Assembly: GCA_022776785.1 (NCBI GenBank)
Contig: JALFHA010000214.1
Location: 1-7,224, forward strand
Length of the DNA stretch: 7,224 nucleotides
Direction of reading: 5' to 3'
Source: Clostridiales bacterium
GTDB taxonomy: Bacteria > Bacillota > Clostridia > Christensenellales > Aristaeellaceae
The number at the start of each line of letters is the position of its first letter. The first letter of the stretch is position 1. Shown piece by piece: positions 4,503 to 7,224 of the stretch. The position numbers and the translations under genes were made by a program. Below the pieces are notes generated by a model. The model was not told where the DNA came from. It saw only the letters and a list, made by a program, of their open reading frames with translations, and ran no database searches.

Positions 4503-6503
4503 ATGCGGGAGCTTGCGGATATCAGGGGCTTTGGCCCGAAACGGCTTGAGGCCCTGCGCGCGCGCGGGATTGCGACCTCGCGCGACCTCGTGGAGCGTCT
4601 GCCCACGGGCTACCGGGACACGACGCGCCCGCTCTCCCCGGCGCAGATGACCGAGGGTGTGACGGGCTGCTTTACTGGCTTTGTCATCGGCAAGCCCGCG
4701 CTGCACAGGGTGCGCGGGATGCAGTGGGTGAGCGCGACGGTGGGCGACGAATGCGGGCGGGTGCGCTGCATGTGGTTCAACCAGCCGTGGATGCGCGACA
4801 GGCTCTTCGACACACAGCAGGTCGTTCTCTTCGGGCAGGCCGTTCGCAAAAAGACGGGGCTGTTTGTCATCAATCCGACGATGGAGGAGCCAGGGCGCAT
4901 CACGCCCGTATACGCGCCCGTGCCCGGTGTGGGGCAGAAGCCCCTGCGCGACGCGGTGGCGCTGCTGCTTGACGAATACGATGAGCCGGATGTGCTGCCC
5001 GAGAGCCTTGCCAAGCGCCTTGGTCTGATGGACAGGCAGCAGGCGCTTCGTCAGGCGCACTTTCCGCAGAGCATGGAGCTGCTTGCGCGCGCGAAGGAGC
5101 GGCTGGCCTTTGAGGAGCTGCTGCTGTTTCAGGCGGCCGTCGCCGGGGAGGCGGGGGAGCGTAGGGAGACGCAGCCGCTCGACGTGCGCGGGGAATGGAT
5201 GGATGAATTCTTCGCCGAACTGCCGTTCCCGCCGACAGGCGCGCAGCGCCGGGCCATTGCGGAAATCGCGCATGATCTGCGCGGCTCCCGCGCAATGGCG
5301 CGGATGGTGCAGGGGGACGTGGGCTGCGGCAAGACGCTGGTCGCGCTGTGCGCGCTGTACATGTGCGTGCGCGCGGGCGGTCAGGGTGCGCTGATGGCAC
5401 CGACGGAGATCCTCGCCGAGCAGCACCTGCGCAGCGCCGTGGAGACGCTGGCACCGCTGGGCATTCGCTGCGGGCTGCTCACCGGGCGGATGACGGCTGC
5501 GGAGCGCCGCCGTGCGCGGGAGGCCATCGCCTGCGGGGCGTGGCAGGTGGTCGTGGGCACACATGCGCTGATCTCCGGGGACGTGGCGTTTGCCAATCTC
5601 CGGCTGGTCATCACCGACGAGCAGCACCGCTTTGGCGTGCGTCAGCGCACGGCGCTGGAGGGCAAGGGCTGCGCGCCGCATGTGATGGTGATGAGCGCCA
5701 CGCCGATTCCGCGCAGCCTGTCGCTGGTGCTCTACGGCGATCTGGACGTATCCGTCATCGACGAGCTGCCGCCGGGACGCACGCCTGTGGCGACGCGCAT
5801 CGTGCCGGAGGAAAAGCGGCAGGACATGTACGGCTTTATCCGAAGGGAGGCGGCGAAGGGCTTTCAGACCTACGTCGTCTGCCCGCTGGTGGGCGATACG
5901 GATATGGAGGAAGCCGGAGAACTGCGCAGCGCTGCGCAGGAGCAGCGCGAGCTTGCGCGCGAGCTGGCGCCGCTGTCCGTCGGGCTGGTGCATGGCAGGA
6001 TGCGGGGGCGGGATAAGGAGGAGACGCTCGAGCGCTTCTGCGCGGGCGAGCTCGACGTGCTGGTGGCGACGACGGTCATCGAGGTGGGGGTGAACGTGCC
6101 GCGCGCGACGGTGATGGTCATCGAGGGGGCGGATCGCTTCGGGCTGGCGCAGCTTCATCAGCTTCGCGGGCGCGTGGGACGCGGCGCGCAGGAGAGTTGG
6201 TGCTTCCTGATGGCGGAGCCGAACGAGCGCCTGCGCACGCTGACAGCGACAAACGACGGCTTTGCCGTGGCGCAGAAGGATCTGGAGCTGCGCGGCGCAG
6301 GCGAGTTCTTCGGCACACGCCAGCATGGGCAGCCCGCCATGCCCGCGCTGATGCTCAGCGGGGACGGGCGCATGGTCGCACGTGCGCGGGAGGTCTTTGT
6401 GGACGTGATGCGCAGCCCCGAGCGCGCCGCGGAGCGCGAGACGCTGATGGCTGCGGCGGCGCAAATGAGCGCACAGACGGGCGGCTTTTTCGGCAGAAAC
6501 TGA
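4503..6503 (+). CDS. recG: ATP-dependent DNA helicase RecG
   Basis: This encodes 666 residues, complete and near the usual 680-690. The N-terminal wedge region begins with an HhH-like IRGFGPKRLEALRARGI (7-23) and continues through the OB-like domain. Helicase motifs follow in order: PTGAQRRAI (244-252), Walker A GDVGCGKT (271-278), MAPTEILAEQH (298-308), DEQHRFG (372-378), MSATPIPRSL (397-406), YVVCPLVGDTD (457-467), VHGRM (496-500), VATTVIEVGVNVP (521-533), QLRGRVGRG (553-561), and the RecG-specific GTRQHG (604-609). RecG remodels stalled replication forks and branch-migrates Holliday junctions. The ATG at 4503 has AAGGAGG (4492-4498) with 4 bases of spacing. Walker A has Cys275 where Ser is usual; the catalytic Lys and Thr are intact, so activity is expected. 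recG follows yloV as in B. subtilis, but the serine dehydratase genes found between them there are absent. It is probably transcribed partly by read-through. Confidence 0.98.
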   Translation: MRELADIRGFGPKRLEALRARGIATSRDLVERLPTGYRDTTRPLSPAQMTEGVTGCFTGFVIGKPALHRVRGMQWVSATVGDECGRVRCMWFNQPWMRDRLFDTQQVVLFGQAVRKKTGLFVINPTMEEPGRITPVYAPVPGVGQKPLRDAVALLLDEYDEPDVLPESLAKRLGLMDRQQALRQAHFPQSMELLARAKERLAFEELLLFQAAVAGEAGERRETQPLDVRGEWMDEFFAELPFPPTGAQRRAIAEIAHDLRGSRAMARMVQGDVGCGKTLVALCALYMCVRAGGQGALMAPTEILAEQHLRSAVETLAPLGIRCGLLTGRMTAAERRRAREAIACGAWQVVVGTHALISGDVAFANLRLVITDEQHRFGVRQRTALEGKGCAPHVMVMSATPIPRSLSLVLYGDLDVSVIDELPPGRTPVATRIVPEEKRQDMYGFIRREAAKGFQTYVVCPLVGDTDMEEAGELRSAAQEQRELARELAPLSVGLVHGRMRGRDKEETLERFCAGELDVLVATTVIEVGVNVPRATVMVIEGADRFGLAQLHQLRGRVGRGAQESWCFLMAEPNERLRTLTATNDGFAVAQKDLELRGAGEFFGTRQHGQPAMPALMLSGDGRMVARAREVFVDVMRSPERAAERETLMAAAAQMSAQTGGFFGRN

Positions 6504-6650
6504 GCCGTGCGCACGCTGCGGAGGAAACGTCTGCGCAAGGGAATGAACAAAGCGAATAAAACGGAACAGGCGCTTTTCAACATTCGGACAAGTCGTCTGA
6601 TGAGTGCCCGAAAAAAGACAAAAAACCTGTCGGAAAAAGCCAAAAAGTCA
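6504..6650. other. AT-rich spacer between recG and ppdK
   Basis: No supported gene is seen. A frame opening near 6507 and one at 6543 run through the ppdK promoter and leader, lack a properly spaced ribosome binding site, and are rich in Lys and Arg as expected from A-rich spacer. No clear terminator for recG is visible; GACA/TGTC around 6617-6631 is too weak. Confidence 0.5.
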
Positions 6651-6679
6651 TTGCCAAATCACGGAAAAGGCTTTATAAT
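6651..6679 (+). promoter_or_regulatory. Strong promoter of ppdK
   Basis: TTGCCA (6651-6656) and a perfect TATAAT (6674-6679) are separated by 17 bases. The predicted start near 6686 leaves a leader of about 100 bases before the ppdK ATG. Confidence 0.88.
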
Positions 6680-6683
6680 GACC

Positions 6684-6716
6684 CGTGTGCGGCCATTTTT
6701 ACGGCCGGTATTCACG
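6684..6716 (+). promoter_or_regulatory. Hairpin at the 5' end of the ppdK leader
   Basis: CGGCC (6690-6694) pairs with GGCCG (6703-6707) around an ATTTTTAC loop, and CGTG (6684-6687) can pair with CACG (6713-6716) across an asymmetric internal loop. No known riboswitch class is recognised. It may simply protect the transcript 5' end. The outer pairing depends on the true start site. Confidence 0.4.
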
Positions 6717-6786
6717 CGGCAATCATCATGCAGGTCCATTATGAATTGCAGTGATTATGAGAACTTTGAAGGAGGAACGAACAAGT

Positions 6787-7224
<438 letters not shown>

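Noticed and set aside
3879..6464. A minus-strand frame of about 860 codons opposite the yloV end and recG
   Set aside because: It is the antisense shadow of GC-rich coding sequence: rich in Arg, His, Ala and Leu, with no domain, and it crosses the yloV-recG terminator. The plus-strand genes have clear motifs.

Overview
The window looks like ordinary chromosome from a GC-rich, endospore-forming member of the Clostridia, probably a gut-type Eubacteriales lineage. Three things suggest this. First, the order of a SpoVM-like gene, rpmB (opposite strand), yloU/asp23, yloV/fakA-type gene and recG matches the Bacillus subtilis spoVM-rpmB-yloU-yloV-(sdaAB-sdaAA)-recG block, recalled from general knowledge. 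Second, the ribosome binding sites are strong AGGAGG types and several promoters are TTGNNN-17-TATAAT. Third, there is a clostridial-type pyruvate phosphate dikinase. No genus can be named from this alone.

Layout. Bases 3-689 hold the 3' part of a comF-type phosphoribosyltransferase gene. Bases 708-981 hold a strong promoter followed by about 230 bases full of small hairpins and no credible reading frame. I interpret this as a structured non-coding RNA, most likely the raiA motif, which is known to lie between comF and the hibernation-factor gene in many Firmicutes. Here the following gene is instead a 98-residue double zinc-ribbon protein (998-1294), closed by a textbook terminator (1307-1339).

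Bases 1340-1830 look empty at first sight but carry two well-initiated small genes. One encodes a 53-residue two-helix membrane peptide with an internal 7-residue tandem repeat. The other encodes a 32-residue Arg-rich peptide that aligns with SpoVM in the syntenic position. A convergent terminator then ends rpmB (minus strand, four-cysteine form of bL28). A 180-base divergent promoter region with inverted and direct repeats separates rpmB from yloU-yloV, which form a two-gene operon ended by a terminator at 4370-4391. recG follows with its own leader. After about 150 bases of AT-rich spacer, a strong promoter and structured leader drive ppdK, whose first 146 codons are in the window.

Functionally the region mixes translation (bL28), envelope/lipid metabolism (Asp23-like protein, fatty-acid-kinase-like protein), DNA repair (RecG, ComF-like protein), sporulation (SpoVM candidate) and central metabolism (PPDK). 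There is no sign of a mobile element, CRISPR array or defence island. The most interesting items are the unannotated small-gene pair before rpmB and the structured RNA upstream of the zinc-ribbon gene.
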